Source of the DNA: Collinsella sp. AM33-4BH
GTDB taxonomy: Bacteria > Actinomycetota > Coriobacteriia > Coriobacteriales > Coriobacteriaceae
Assembly (NCBI RefSeq): GCF_003469205.1
Contig: NZ_QSIN01000001.1
Span: 290,514-354,513, forward strand
Reading direction: 5' to 3'
DNA: 64,000 nucleotides
This document shows, one piece after another, positions 29,028 through 38,156 of the stretch. Position 1 is the first letter of the stretch; each line of letters starts with the position of its first letter. The notes below the pieces were generated by a model. That model ran no database searches. It had not been told where the DNA came from and saw only the letters and a list, made by a program, of their open reading frames with translations. The position numbers were made by a program, and so were the translations under genes.

Positions 29028-30209
29028 ATGCTATTTGTAAATCGGCTGGTACATACGCTTGTTCCCGGCAGCGAAAGCGAGCCGGTCGATACCTCCTGCC
29101 GCACCAACGCGGGTTTTGCCGCAAGCCTCATCTGCATCGGTCTCAACATCACGCTGTGCCTGGCCAAGGGCATAGCTGGTCTGCTCGCTGGCTCCGTCTC
29201 GCTTATCGCCGATGCCTTCAACAACCTTTCCGACGCCTCGAGCAACATCGTGAGCCTGCTCGGATTCCGCCTTGCCAGCCGCCCGGCCGACGAGGGGCAC
29301 CCCTATGGCCACGGCCGCTACGAGTACCTGGCGGGGCTGTTTGTCGCCGTTCTCGTTTGCGCCGTCGGCATCAACCTGGCGCTCGAATCCATTACCAAGA
29401 TCATCAAGCCTTCCCCCACCGCGTATTCGGCGCTCTCCATGGCAGCCCTTGTCCTGTCCATGCTCGTCAAGTTTTGGATGGCGGCGTTCAACCGCACGCT
29501 GGGCAACCGCATCGATTCCGAGACGCTTATCGCCACGGCGCAGGATTCCAAAAACGACGTCATTGCCTCGGCCTCGGTCCTGGCCGCAGCGCTTATTTCG
29601 CAGACGACCGGCTTTGACCTCGATGGCTGGGCAGGCCTGGGCGTGGGCATCTTCATCTGCATCAGCGGCATGGGCCTGGTGCGCGACGCTATCAGCCCGC
29701 TATTGGGGCAAGCGCCCGACCCCAAGCTCGTCCAGGCAATCCGCGACAAGATCATGTCGTACCCCCAGGTCTTGGGCACACACGACCTCATGGTGCACGA
29801 CTACGGCCCCGGCCGCCAGTTTGCCAGCGCACACGTGGAGATGCCCGGCGAGGGCGACGCGTTTGAACATCACGAGATCCTGGACACCATCGAGCACGAT
29901 ATCAAACGGCAGATGGGCATCGGTATCACGCTGCACTGCGACCCCATCGCCACCACCGGCGACGACCTGCGCGGCTGGGTCAAGCGCGGCGTCATGCAGA
30001 TCGATCCCGCGCTCTCCATCCACGACCTGCACGAGCACGACGGGTTCGTTTCGTTTGACCTGGTGCGCCCCGACGGCTTTGACATATCCGACGAGGAGCT
30101 GCTGGAGCTCGTCACGCGCATCGTGCACGAGCGCCGACCCGATGTCTCGTGCGTCGTCACATTTGACTCGGGCTTCAGCTCGCCCGACCGTCCGGCCGAG
30201 CAGCTGTAA
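29028..30209 (+). CDS. Cation diffusion facilitator (Zn/Mn/Fe efflux)
   Basis: 393 residues from ATG 29028, with GAGGA 8 bases upstream. The open frame begins earlier at 28944 without a good site. The metal-transport site residues are in SLIADAFNNLSDASSNI (helix 2) and HPYGHGRYEYLAG. Six hydrophobic helices are followed by a cytosolic ferredoxin-like C-terminal domain and a second appended alpha/beta region (HDLHEHDGFVSFDLVRPDGF). It exports divalent cations by proton antiport at the plasma membrane. It stands alone, divergent from the zinc-ribbon gene, with a terminator after it. Confidence 0.92.
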   Translation: MLFVNRLVHTLVPGSESEPVDTSCRTNAGFAASLICIGLNITLCLAKGIAGLLAGSVSLIADAFNNLSDASSNIVSLLGFRLASRPADEGHPYGHGRYEYLAGLFVAVLVCAVGINLALESITKIIKPSPTAYSALSMAALVLSMLVKFWMAAFNRTLGNRIDSETLIATAQDSKNDVIASASVLAAALISQTTGFDLDGWAGLGVGIFICISGMGLVRDAISPLLGQAPDPKLVQAIRDKIMSYPQVLGTHDLMVHDYGPGRQFASAHVEMPGEGDAFEHHEILDTIEHDIKRQMGIGITLHCDPIATTGDDLRGWVKRGVMQIDPALSIHDLHEHDGFVSFDLVRPDGFDISDEELLELVTRIVHERRPDVSCVVTFDSGFSSPDRPAEQL

Positions 30210-30217
30210 TCGGCAGC

Positions 30218-30286
30218 AAAACGGGACGCAGGACCGACGACCAACGCGCCTACGCGCCCGGTCACGCAATCCTGCGCCCCGTTTTT
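30218..30286. terminator. Bidirectional terminator between convergent genes
   Basis: AAAACGGGACGCAGGA and TCCTGCGCCCCGTTTT pair across a loop of about 36 bases. T-runs exist on both strands, fitting the convergent CDF and PASTA-like genes. Confidence 0.75.
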
Positions 30287-30319
30287 GCTTGCACTGCTAA
30301 GGCTCTAGCCGCTCGACCG

Positions 30320-31276
30320 CTAGTTCCCCTGCGCGCCCGAAATACCGTTTTGCAGGGCACCCCAGGCGTTCGTTGCCATATCGCCCAGGTTCTGTGCGGT
30401 ATCGCCGAGATTCTGAGCCGTGTCACCCAGCTCTTGGGCCTTGTCCCCAAGCTCCTGTGCCTTGTTGCTCAGGTCCTCTAGCGTGTTGGAGCTCGAGCTG
30501 TCCGCGCCGCCCTGGTCGCCGGATGCATTACCCGACGAGCCGTCCTTGCGCGTGAGCTGGACCTCGAGGTTACCGTTGTCGTTATAGTAGGCAGATGTCA
30601 CGACCCAGTTGGCATCGACAACGGGCGTCGAGCCGTCGTCGGTCAGGATCACGGCGTTCGAAAGGTCGGCCCCGCGCGACTTGAGGAGCTTTTTGGCGTT
30701 GGACCAGTACTGACCCGGGATATCGCTCAGGTCGACGGTGCCGGACTGGGTAGTCTCAGTCTGCTCGGCCGTGGTATCAGTCGTGGTGCCCCGCTTGTTG
30801 AGCATGCCCGACACGATGGCAAACACAACCGACAGGGCAAAGAAGACCGCCAGCACGATCAGGATTTTCTTGATCACGCTCGACGAACGCGAAGGCTTCT
30901 TCTCCTCGTCCTCGCCATACTGAGGGATGGACTTGGGATACTCACGATACGGCTCGCGCGCATATCGGTCGCGCGAGCCGTAGCGCGGCTGTGCCGTGCG
31001 CGGCATATATGTCGTCTGCTGAGGTTGCGGAATGGGATTTTGCAGCAGGTCATCATAAGGGTCTGCCGCCGCGTCGCCATAGGAGCTCTGCGACGAGACA
31101 CCATACGGGTCCTGCACTGCGTTCCCGCAATTCACAACGCGCGTGGGATCGGCCGAGGCCTGGGTCGCATCGGGGGCAGCGTAGCCGGGATTCGGCACGA
31201 CGCGGGTCTCATCGGCGCCATTGCCCGTCCGCGGGGAGCCGTAGCCACCCATTACGGTCGTCTTATCCTGGTCCAT
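30320..31276 (-). CDS. PASTA-like membrane protein with Thr-rich N-terminal motifs
   Basis: 318 residues. The cytosolic N-terminus carries three similar short motifs, DKTTVMGGY, ADETRVVP and ADPTRVV, that resemble phospho-Thr sites read by FHA domains. A Tyr/Arg-rich stretch, a Lys/Ser patch and one membrane helix (IKKILIVLAVFFALSVVFAI) follow. Outside is a domain of about 70 residues (IPGQYWSNAKKLLKSRGA onward) similar to PASTA repeats of Ser/Thr-kinase systems. The C-terminus is a heptad-like series of AQELGD/AQNLGD units. It may be a substrate or partner of a PknB-type kinase. No kinase gene is in the window, so that is inference. Confidence 0.75.
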   Translation of the reverse strand: MDQDKTTVMGGYGSPRTGNGADETRVVPNPGYAAPDATQASADPTRVVNCGNAVQDPYGVSSQSSYGDAAADPYDDLLQNPIPQPQQTTYMPRTAQPRYGSRDRYAREPYREYPKSIPQYGEDEEKKPSRSSSVIKKILIVLAVFFALSVVFAIVSGMLNKRGTTTDTTAEQTETTQSGTVDLSDIPGQYWSNAKKLLKSRGADLSNAVILTDDGSTPVVDANWVVTSAYYNDNGNLEVQLTRKDGSSGNASGDQGGADSSSSNTLEDLSNKAQELGDKAQELGDTAQNLGDTAQNLGDMATNAWGALQNGISGAQGN

Positions 31277-31413
31277 GCAACGATTCCTTTCCGTCGCCCG
31301 TAAGCATCAAGTTATCCATGCATTCTACCCGCGCAAAAGCCTATGATGGGCAAATCCCGCCGGTATCTACAAGACATGCGCGGCCGACGGTCACAAGCGA
31401 ATCGAGGAACGTC

Positions 31414-31650
31414 ATGGCAAAAAGCAAGCTCATCAAAGACACAACGCGCGCCGAGCGCGAGGAGATCATTAAGCTGGCACTCGCGGGTTGCGGCAACGGC
31501 AGCTGCGATAACTGCGGAAGCTGCAGCTTGGGAGCCGGCGATCCGTACGGCACCTACCAGCCCTACATTGATGGCAAGATGGAAATCGCCGACATCAATA
31601 TGATGGTCGCCGAGCGCAACGCCAAACTCTTCGGCCTCCAGCGCGGCTAG
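31414..31650 (+). CDS. Small Cys-rich protein, possible Fe-S or metal binder
   Basis: 78 residues from ATG 31414, with GAGGAA upstream. A central cluster AGCGNGSCDNCGSCSLGAG places four Cys in a C-x4-C-x2-C-x2-C spacing, suited to an Fe-S cluster or zinc. The flanks are charged helices (KSKLIKDTTRAEREEIIKL; INMMVAERNAKLF). There is no signal peptide. The family is unknown to me. It is convergent with the next gene and ends just before a terminator repeat. Confidence 0.75.
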   Translation: MAKSKLIKDTTRAEREEIIKLALAGCGNGSCDNCGSCSLGAGDPYGTYQPYIDGKMEIADINMMVAERNAKLFGLQRG

Positions 31651-31652
31651 GC

Positions 31653-31691
31653 TTTTTGATCCGTTTTCCTCCGTCCCCTTGGGATCAAAAA
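31653..31691. repeat. Dispersed repeat, copy 1 (beside a terminator)
   Basis: TTTTTGATCC, then TTTTCCTCCGTCCCC, then GGGATCAAAAA: a palindrome-like unit. It recurs at 33911-33943 and 55186-55215, each time against the T-run of a terminator. Confidence 0.65.
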
Positions 31692-31728
31692 GTCCCCGAC
31701 GGCGCTGTGTTTTGCGCTACCGGGGACT
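31687..31728 (-). terminator. Terminator of the zinc-ribbon/DUF3298-like gene
   Basis: AGTCCCCG/CGGGGACT stem with an inner GCGC pairing. On the minus strand the T-run is supplied by the adjoining dispersed repeat. Confidence 0.75.
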
Positions 31729-31755
31729 ATTCAGATTACTCCCTGCCGCTTTGTT

Positions 31756-33807
31756 CTACTCGTTGGGCACGTATGAGGCCCTGGCTCGTTCGGGCGTTAC
31801 GTCCTGGCCGCTGGAATAGCTCGAGTCGAAGGCGTGCGCAACCAAGTCGTGCGTATCCCATGCCATGCAGTCAAACTCGCCAGTATCGAGGACGATGATA
31901 TAGCCCTTGCCGTCGTAGTAGAAATGGTCCTCAGTGTAGTTATCGTCATCGTCGATGTTGTCTTCGGACACGGAGTCCATATCCGGCTTTGCCGTCTTAA
32001 TTGCCTGCCTGGCCTCGCTCTTGAGGGTGTCATACGATAGCCCATGCTGCGCAAGCGAGTCCTCGAGCGAAACCTGCTCGCCCGTCTTGAGGTTGTAGTA
32101 CGCCGACCTTGTCACTCGCTCTGATCGATACGGAGGTTGATAGCTGTCGGTAAACGTGCGCACACAGGCAATATCGCCATCGATCGAGACGATCTCGGCG
32201 GTGTACATCATGGTCACGCGGCTGTCCTCGTCATCCATCGAGGCCTGCTTGCTCGCTTCGAGCATATCCGCAACGAGCTGGACCATGTCCTTGTTGAACT
32301 TGGCGACACCCACGCCCTGGCCCTTCACCTGGGGATAGGTCCACGTAGCCGTAATCTGACATGTGTCATCGGGAGACGGATTCAGCGGGCCTTCGCCAAC
32401 CGCAGCCGTAAAGTCGACATCCTGCGTGGCAGAGACGGCCTCGTAGCTCGCCTGCGCATCGTCGCCGGCATCCTTAGACTTCAGCTGCTCCAGCGTCGTG
32501 GCCACCGTGCCAATGGTGCTGTTAACCGAGCTCTCGTCGGCATACAAGAAACCAAAACCGCCCAAAGAGGCAGAACCGACTTCATTCGGGGCAACAAGAT
32601 CGGTCATGGCTTTGAATGACTTGCCGTCGTAGCCAATGAATTTAACTTGGTATTCGTGAGCAGAAGGACCACTTTCACCAGAGAGATCGCTTTGTTTAAT
32701 TGCTGTCCCATGGTCATACCACTGCGAAAAACCAATCTTGCCCTCGTATTCATCAAGCCAGACAGACACACACGCCTCCTGATGAGATACGTTTACCTCT
32801 GGCGTGTAGACCTTCTCAATCTCGCCATTCTTATACGCCCAGACCTCAAGATGCGCAGCGGCTGCGTTATCCCCACGGTCCACCGGTTCATCGGAATACT
32901 CAATCAGCAGCTCATCTTGACCATCGCCATCAAAGTCAATGAGCTTGGCGTAAGCAACACCCTGGGCTCCATACGCATATTCATCGAACCCGACAGCCTC
33001 ACCCTCGCCGTACTTTTTCTGATACTCGAGGATTTTGTCGGTGAACAGCTCGTTTGCCGTCTTGACCGCTGCCTTGGCAGAGGCTTTGGCCTCCTTCTTG
33101 GACTGCGTGAGCTCGACGTTCTTGGGGGCGTCCGAACCTTCCTTGGTATAGTCGACCTTCATGGTGGTCGTGCTCTTCTTTTTGCCCTTGCCCGAGGTGA
33201 TGGTCATCTGGTACTTCTGGTCGGGCAGCTCGCCAAAGTCCTCCATGGCAAAGCCGTCCTCGCCATCGACCTTGATGGTGTAGCTCTTGCCCTTGCCGGA
33301 CACCGGCGCCAGCTCGACGGTATAGCTCTTGAGCTTTTTACCCTTGCTGTTCTTGGGCAGCACTTTAGTCTCGCACGCGCAGACAACATAGCCCTTGCCG
33401 CCCGAAGTCACCTCGGACGATGCCCCGATACGCGGTACGACGACAATTGCCGCCACAATGGCGACAACGGCAACACCGCCGATAACGGCAGCGACGATAC
33501 GGCCCTTGTGCTTGGGTTTCTTGGGCTGCGGCGTCGGAACAAGCGGCTGAGCGGCCTCAGCAGGCTCGGTCATAGGAGACCCACAAAAACGTCCCACGAT
33601 CAAAGGAGGCTCACGAAAACGTTCCCAGATCACAGGAGACGGGACATCCTGAAGAGCGCGCCGTCCCGCAGGGTCGTCCACCGGCACATCTCCTACCGGA
33701 AACGCCGCAGGCTCTGCTTGGTCCTCAACGCCGCCCACGCGAGCGCCGCAGCTCGTGCAAAACATGGAGCCATCGGGTATCTGAGCTCCGCACTTGGTGC
33801 AATACAT
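31756..33807 (-). CDS. Zinc-ribbon membrane protein with DUF3298-like domain
   Basis: 683 residues from ATG 33807 (GGGAG upstream). The zinc ribbon is MYCTKCGAQI with FCTSCGARVGG. A linker containing repeated segments (WERFREPP, VGRFCGSP) leads to a membrane helix (IVAAVIGGVAVVAIVAAIVV). Outside are a beta domain with YVVCACETKVLPKN, a central region likely to bind ligand, and a C-terminal domain containing MMYTAEIVSIDGDIACVRTF and AYYNLKTGEQVSLEDSL, as in DUF3298/RsiV-type proteins. Architecture matches the protein at 10664-11503. It is probably an envelope sensor or scaffold. No enzymatic motif. Confidence 0.75.
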   Translation of the reverse strand: MYCTKCGAQIPDGSMFCTSCGARVGGVEDQAEPAAFPVGDVPVDDPAGRRALQDVPSPVIWERFREPPLIVGRFCGSPMTEPAEAAQPLVPTPQPKKPKHKGRIVAAVIGGVAVVAIVAAIVVVPRIGASSEVTSGGKGYVVCACETKVLPKNSKGKKLKSYTVELAPVSGKGKSYTIKVDGEDGFAMEDFGELPDQKYQMTITSGKGKKKSTTTMKVDYTKEGSDAPKNVELTQSKKEAKASAKAAVKTANELFTDKILEYQKKYGEGEAVGFDEYAYGAQGVAYAKLIDFDGDGQDELLIEYSDEPVDRGDNAAAAHLEVWAYKNGEIEKVYTPEVNVSHQEACVSVWLDEYEGKIGFSQWYDHGTAIKQSDLSGESGPSAHEYQVKFIGYDGKSFKAMTDLVAPNEVGSASLGGFGFLYADESSVNSTIGTVATTLEQLKSKDAGDDAQASYEAVSATQDVDFTAAVGEGPLNPSPDDTCQITATWTYPQVKGQGVGVAKFNKDMVQLVADMLEASKQASMDDEDSRVTMMYTAEIVSIDGDIACVRTFTDSYQPPYRSERVTRSAYYNLKTGEQVSLEDSLAQHGLSYDTLKSEARQAIKTAKPDMDSVSEDNIDDDDNYTEDHFYYDGKGYIIVLDTGEFDCMAWDTHDLVAHAFDSSYSSGQDVTPERARASYVPNE
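33573..33641 (-). repeat. Two to three tandem ~30-bp repeats inside the zinc-ribbon gene
   Basis: Units starting AGGAGACCCACAAAAACGT (33573) and AGGAGGCTCACGAAAACGTT (33604), with a third start at 33634. They encode the repetitive linker between zinc ribbon and membrane helix. Confidence 0.6.
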
Positions 33808-33910
33808 CGCATCTCCCGTCTCTCGCCGCAGCCGCAATGCGCCCGCGCAGTTCTTCCAACTACACCGTACGAGAGAAATCCCCATTCTTGTTGCGCAACA
33901 TTGCCGCCGC

Positions 33911-33943
33911 AAAAAATGATCCCTTGGGGACGAAGGAAAAAGC
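33911..33943. repeat. Dispersed repeat, copy 2 (beside a terminator)
   Basis: Reverse-complement copy of the unit at 31653: TGATCCC, then GGGGACGAAGGAAAAA, next to the fhs terminator. Confidence 0.6.
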
Positions 33944-33956
33944 CCCGCCGGGCTTT
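33937..33956 (-). terminator. Terminator of fhs
   Basis: On the minus strand AAAGCCC-GGCG-GGGCTTTTT directly follows the fhs stop region (33999). Confidence 0.85.
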
Positions 33957-33998
33957 GGTAGGCGCGACGGGGCGGGCAAGCAGCTATGGGCAACAAGC

Positions 33999-35666
33999 TT
34001 AGAACAGGCCGGTGATGTTGCCGTCGTTGTCAACGTCGATGTTCTCAGCCGCGGGGACCTTGGGCAGGCCCGGCATGGTCAGAACACTGCCGGTCAGTGC
34101 GACCACAAAGTGGGCACCGGCGGAAACCTTGAGCTCACGCACCGTGATGCGGAAGTTCTCGGGAGCGCCCAGGGCCTTGGCGTTGTCGCTAAAGCTGTAC
34201 TGCGTCTTGGCCACGCACACCGGCAGGTTGCCAAAGCCGTTCTCGCGCAGCTCGGCGAGCTGGCGCTTGGCGGCCGGCGTAAAGTCAACGCCATCGGCGC
34301 GGTAGACCTTGGTGGCAATGGCCTCAAGAGCGTCGGCGACATCGGCGCCGTCCTCATAGGCAAACTTGAGCTCGCTCGGCTGCTCAATCAGACGCATGAC
34401 CTCATCGGCAAGCTCGAGCGCGCCCTCGCCGCCCTTGGCCCAGACCTCGGAAAGCTTAACGTTGACGCCGAGCTTCTGGCACTCGGACTCGATGAGCGCA
34501 AGCTCAGCCTCGGTGTCCGTCGGGAAGCGGTTGATGGCGACCACACAGGGCAGACCATAAACGTTCTGGATGTTGTCGACGTGACGCAGCAGGTTGGGCA
34601 TGCCGGCCTTGAGTGCCTCGAGGTTCTCCTCGTTGAGGTCGGCCTTGGCGACGCCACCGTTGTACTTCAGCGCACGAGCGGTCGCGACGATCACGACGGC
34701 GCTGGGGCGAACGCCCGTCATGCGGCACTTGATGTCGAGGAACTTCTCGGCACCCAGATCGGCACCGAAGCCGGCCTCGGTAATGGCGACATCGCCAAAG
34801 CGCATCGCCATACGCGTGGCCATGATAGAGTTGCAGCCGTGGGCAATGTTGGCGAAGGGACCGCCGTGGACAAACGCGGGCGTGCCCTCGAGCGTTTGCA
34901 CCAGGTTGGGCTTGAGCGCGTCCTTAAGCAACGCGGCCATGGCACCCTGGGCCTTAAGGTCGCGGGCACGGACGGGCTCGCCGGCAAAGCTGTAGCCGAC
35001 GACGATCTCGCCCAGGCGCTCCTTGAGGTCGTTAATGCTCGTAGACAGGCACAGGATTGCCATGACCTCGGAGGCGACGGTGATATCGAAGCCGTCCTCG
35101 CGCGGCACGCCCTGGGCCTTACCGCCAATACCGTCGATGACGTGGCGCAGCTGACGGTCGTTCATATCGACGACGCGCTTCCAAGTGATGCGTTTAACGT
35201 CGATACCGAGCTGGTTGCCCTGCTGGATGTGGTTATCAAGCATGGCGGCCAGCAGGTTGTTGGCAGCACCGATGGCATGGAAGTCACCGGTAAAGTGCAG
35301 GTTGATGTCCTCCATGGGGATGACCTGCGCCCAGCCGCCGCCGGCGGCACCGCCCTTGACGCCAAAGACGGGACCGAGCGAAGGCTCACGCAGGGCCACA
35401 GCACTCTTGACGCCGCGACGGCGCAGGCCATCGGCCAGACCGATGGTCGTGGTGGTCTTACCCTCGCCCGCAGGCGTGGGGTTGATGGCGGTCACGAGGA
35501 CGAGCTTGGCCTGGTGATCAGTTGGCTCATTAAGCAGAGAGTAGTCGACCTTAGCCTTGTCGAAGCCGTACGGAATCAGGTGCTTTACGTCGACACCGGC
35601 GTTCTTGGCCACCTCGGTAATGGGCAGCGGTGTGACGGAACGTGCGATTTCGATGTCAGTAGGCAT
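33999..35666 (-). CDS. fhs: Formate-tetrahydrofolate ligase
   Basis: 555 residues from ATG 35666 (AAAGGA upstream). It makes 10-formyl-THF from formate, THF and ATP. The P-loop is [19 protein letters not shown]. Other landmarks are [37 protein letters not shown] and [14 protein letters not shown]. Length is normal for the family. It stands alone with its own terminator. FolD and FchA, encoded near 9-10 kb, carry the product on to methenyl- and methylene-THF. Confidence 0.97.
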   Translation of the reverse strand: MPTDIEIARSVTPLPITEVAKNAGVDVKHLIPYGFDKAKVDYSLLNEPTDHQAKLVLVTAINPTPAGEGKTTTTIGLADGLRRRGVKSAVALREPSLGPVFGVKGGAAGGGWAQVIPMEDINLHFTGDFHAIGAANNLLAAMLDNHIQQGNQLGIDVKRITWKRVVDMNDRQLRHVIDGIGGKAQGVPREDGFDITVASEVMAILCLSTSINDLKERLGEIVVGYSFAGEPVRARDLKAQGAMAALLKDALKPNLVQTLEGTPAFVHGGPFANIAHGCNSIMATRMAMRFGDVAITEAGFGADLGAEKFLDIKCRMTGVRPSAVVIVATARALKYNGGVAKADLNEENLEALKAGMPNLLRHVDNIQNVYGLPCVVAINRFPTDTEAELALIESECQKLGVNVKLSEVWAKGGEGALELADEVMRLIEQPSELKFAYEDGADVADALEAIATKVYRADGVDFTPAAKRQLAELRENGFGNLPVCVAKTQYSFSDNAKALGAPENFRITVRELKVSAGAHFVVALTGSVLTMPGLPKVPAAENIDVDNDGNITGLF

Positions 35667-35810
35667 GGGCGGTCCTTTCGTTACCGAATGAGAAAAAGAC
35701 CAATTCAGCATAGCACGGGCGCGCAATAGTAAAACACCCGTAACCGATGAATGGCGATATGTTTATCCAATGCTCAGCGATAGCTTAACAGCCCGCCAAA
35801 ACAAAGCGCC

Positions 35811-36878
35811 CTAAATGGTAGGTTCAATCCCCAAGTGCTCAAAGGTGCGAAGCGTTGCCTGGCGGCCCTGGGGCGCGCGAATCATCAAGCCGCACTGCAG
35901 CAGATAGGGCTCATAGACATCCTCGAGCGTTCCCGGGTCCTCGCCCACCGCGCTGGCAAGCGTTGTCAGGCCCACGGCACGTCCGGAGAACGTCTTAGCG
36001 AGTGTCTCCAAAATGCGAATATCCATCCAGTCCAGACCAAGCTCATCAATCTCGAAGAACTCGAGTGCCTGACGGCAAATGTCAAGCTCAATAGGACCGT
36101 TGCCGCGTACCTGCGCATAGTCGCGCACACGCTTGAGCAGACGGTTGGCCAAGCGCGGCGTGCCACGCGAACGTGAGCCGATCTCGAGCGCACTCGGATG
36201 ATCGATCGTCACGCCCAGAATGGTTGCCGAGCGCGTCACGATCTGGGCGAGCTCCTCGACCGTGTAGTAGTCCAGGCGATACGAAATGCCAAAGCGGTCG
36301 CGCAGCGGGCCGGTCAGCATACCCGAGCGGGTCGTTGCCGCCACCAGCGTAAACTTAGGGATATCCAGGCGAATCGAACGTGCGGCCGGGCCTTTACCGA
36401 TCACGATATCGAGCGCAAAGTCCTCCATAGCGGGATACAGGACTTCCTCGACCGAACGATTAAGACGGTGGATCTCGTCGATAAACAGCACGTCACCCGG
36501 CTGCAAGTTGGTAAGGATAGCCGCCAGGTCGCCGGTGCGCGCGATGGCCGGGCCGCTCGTCGTCTTGATCTGAGCGCCCAGCTCGTTGGCGATAACGGTG
36601 GCCAGCGTGGTCTTGCCCAGACCCGGAGGGCCCGAAAAGATCACGTGGTCGAGCGTCTCGCCACGGCTCTGCGCCGCTTCGATAAGCACGCGCAGACTCT
36701 GCTTGATATGCTCCTGACCGCAGTAGTCGTCCAGGCGCTGGGGACGCAGGGTACGGTCGACATCGAGGTCTTCGGACGTCAGCTCCGAGCCCACCATGCG
36801 CTCACCGTGCGCCATGGATGCCGCCGGCGAATTGCCGGGCGTCGCCCACAGGTCCTGAGAGTCATCGGCTTCCCACAT
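35811..36878 (-). CDS. ruvB: Holliday junction branch-migration ATPase RuvB
   Basis: 355 residues from ATG 36878, which shares its first base with the ruvA stop (TGATG). An upstream GTG at 36881 is less likely. AAA+ Walker A is [13 protein letters not shown], Walker B is [10 protein letters not shown], sensor 1 is [10 protein letters not shown], and the C-terminal winged helix ends near the family's usual point. It forms the hexameric motor of the RuvABC resolvasome. It has an N-terminal extension of about 20 residues rich in Asp, Ser and Ala. Confidence 0.97.
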   Translation of the reverse strand: MWEADDSQDLWATPGNSPAASMAHGERMVGSELTSEDLDVDRTLRPQRLDDYCGQEHIKQSLRVLIEAAQSRGETLDHVIFSGPPGLGKTTLATVIANELGAQIKTTSGPAIARTGDLAAILTNLQPGDVLFIDEIHRLNRSVEEVLYPAMEDFALDIVIGKGPAARSIRLDIPKFTLVAATTRSGMLTGPLRDRFGISYRLDYYTVEELAQIVTRSATILGVTIDHPSALEIGSRSRGTPRLANRLLKRVRDYAQVRGNGPIELDICRQALEFFEIDELGLDWMDIRILETLAKTFSGRAVGLTTLASAVGEDPGTLEDVYEPYLLQCGLMIRAPQGRQATLRTFEHLGIEPTI

Positions 36879-37498
36879 CACGCATCCATTCCAAGTCGCT
36901 TAAGCGCCGCGCCGAGCAGATCCTCGACACGCATATCCTGCCCATCATACCCGCTCAGGGCAACCTCGGTCTCCTGCGGGCTAAAGCCCATGGAAAGGAG
37001 CGCCGCACGGGCGTCATCGATCGCCGAAGGAGCGGCGGCGGGCACGGGCATCGCAACCTGACCGGGGATCGCATCGACCGGCACAAAGCCCTTGTCCTTG
37101 GCAAAGGTGCTCTTGAGCTCCAAGATGAGGCGCTGGGCGGTCTTTTTGCCCACGCCGGGCACCTTGGCCATGCCCTTGTCGTCCTCGGCCATCACCAGGG
37201 AATACAGCTGTCCTACGGTATAGGTGGAGAGCACGGCAAGCGCCAGGCGCGGACCGACACCCGAGACGGACACGAGCCGATCGAACATCGTGCGCTCATC
37301 CTTTGAGGAAAAACCGAAAAGTGTCATGGCGTCCTCGCGCACCTGCATACGCGTGTAGAGGCGGACCTCGCCGCCGGGCGTCGGCAACGTGGCCGCAGTG
37401 CTGCCCGAGATGCCGAGTTCAAAGCCAACGCCCGACACGTCGACGACGGCCGAGCTCATCGTGGCCTCGACAAGCGTTCCATGGAGCTGGGAAATCAT
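36878..37498 (-). CDS. ruvA: Holliday junction-binding protein RuvA
   Basis: 206 residues. The N-terminal OB fold starts [12 protein letters not shown], followed by helix-hairpin-helix segments ([17 protein letters not shown] and [18 protein letters not shown]) and the C-terminal RuvB-binding domain ending [13 protein letters not shown]. It tetramerises on four-way junctions. It is coupled to ruvC upstream (TGATG at 37498) and ruvB downstream, so the three form one operon. Confidence 0.97.
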   Translation of the reverse strand: MISQLHGTLVEATMSSAVVDVSGVGFELGISGSTAATLPTPGGEVRLYTRMQVREDAMTLFGFSSKDERTMFDRLVSVSGVGPRLALAVLSTYTVGQLYSLVMAEDDKGMAKVPGVGKKTAQRLILELKSTFAKDKGFVPVDAIPGQVAMPVPAAAPSAIDDARAALLSMGFSPQETEVALSGYDGQDMRVEDLLGAALKRLGMDA

Positions 37499-38019
37499 CA
37501 GTATCCGGTTCCTCTCTGTTGATAGAACTCGCCGCCGGTGAGGGCGCGGGTGCGGCTGAGGTTAACGTGGCAGATGGCGCAGGCCAGGGCATCGGCGGCA
37601 TGGTCGGGATGCGGGTCGTGATCGAGCTGCGTGAGCGTACGAACCATATACGCGACCTGCCGTTTGTCCGCAGCGCCGGTGCCCACAACAGCCTGCTTAA
37701 TCTGCATAGGCGTATACTCGCCAATCTCGAGCGCGCATTCCGAAAGCGCCACGAGCGCGGCGCCGCGGGCATGCGCCGTAGGGATGGCCGAGCGAACGTT
37801 GGCGCCAAAGTAAATGCTCTCGATAGCAGCGGTATCGGGTCGATAGCGCTCCACGACACCCTTGAGGTCGCGGGCGATATGCGACAGGCGCACCGCGAGC
37901 GGACTACCCGCGCTGGTCTCGATGCAGCCATAGGCACGGCAGCGAACCTCGCCACGCCGCTCCTCGATAATCCCCCAACCCGTATGAGCCAAACCGGGGT
38001 CAATGCCTAAAATAACCAA
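37498..38019 (-). CDS. ruvC: Holliday junction resolvase RuvC
   Basis: 173 residues from TTG 38019, with GGGAGG 6 bases upstream. Catalytic acidic residues are in VILGIDPGLAHTGWG, AIESIYFGAN and the C-terminal HPDHAADALA. The RNase H-like fold cleaves junctions bound by RuvA. First gene of ruvCAB. Confidence 0.96.
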   Translation of the reverse strand: MVILGIDPGLAHTGWGIIEERRGEVRCRAYGCIETSAGSPLAVRLSHIARDLKGVVERYRPDTAAIESIYFGANVRSAIPTAHARGAALVALSECALEIGEYTPMQIKQAVVGTGAADKRQVAYMVRTLTQLDHDPHPDHAADALACAICHVNLSRTRALTGGEFYQQRGTGY

Positions 38020-38156
38020 GCCAACCTCCCCTCGTCTTTTACCAAGCGCAAGGCAAGGCCCCGCGCACTACTCACGAACGTCTGTTCTAGAATAACACAA
38101 CGGGGTCAAGATGCTTAGTTGAAGTATCGGGGTTGAGAGCGAATCCCATCCCCAGT

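Noticed and set aside
33837..35729. Plus-strand open frame of 630 codons opposite fhs
   Set aside because: Shadow of formate-THF ligase.
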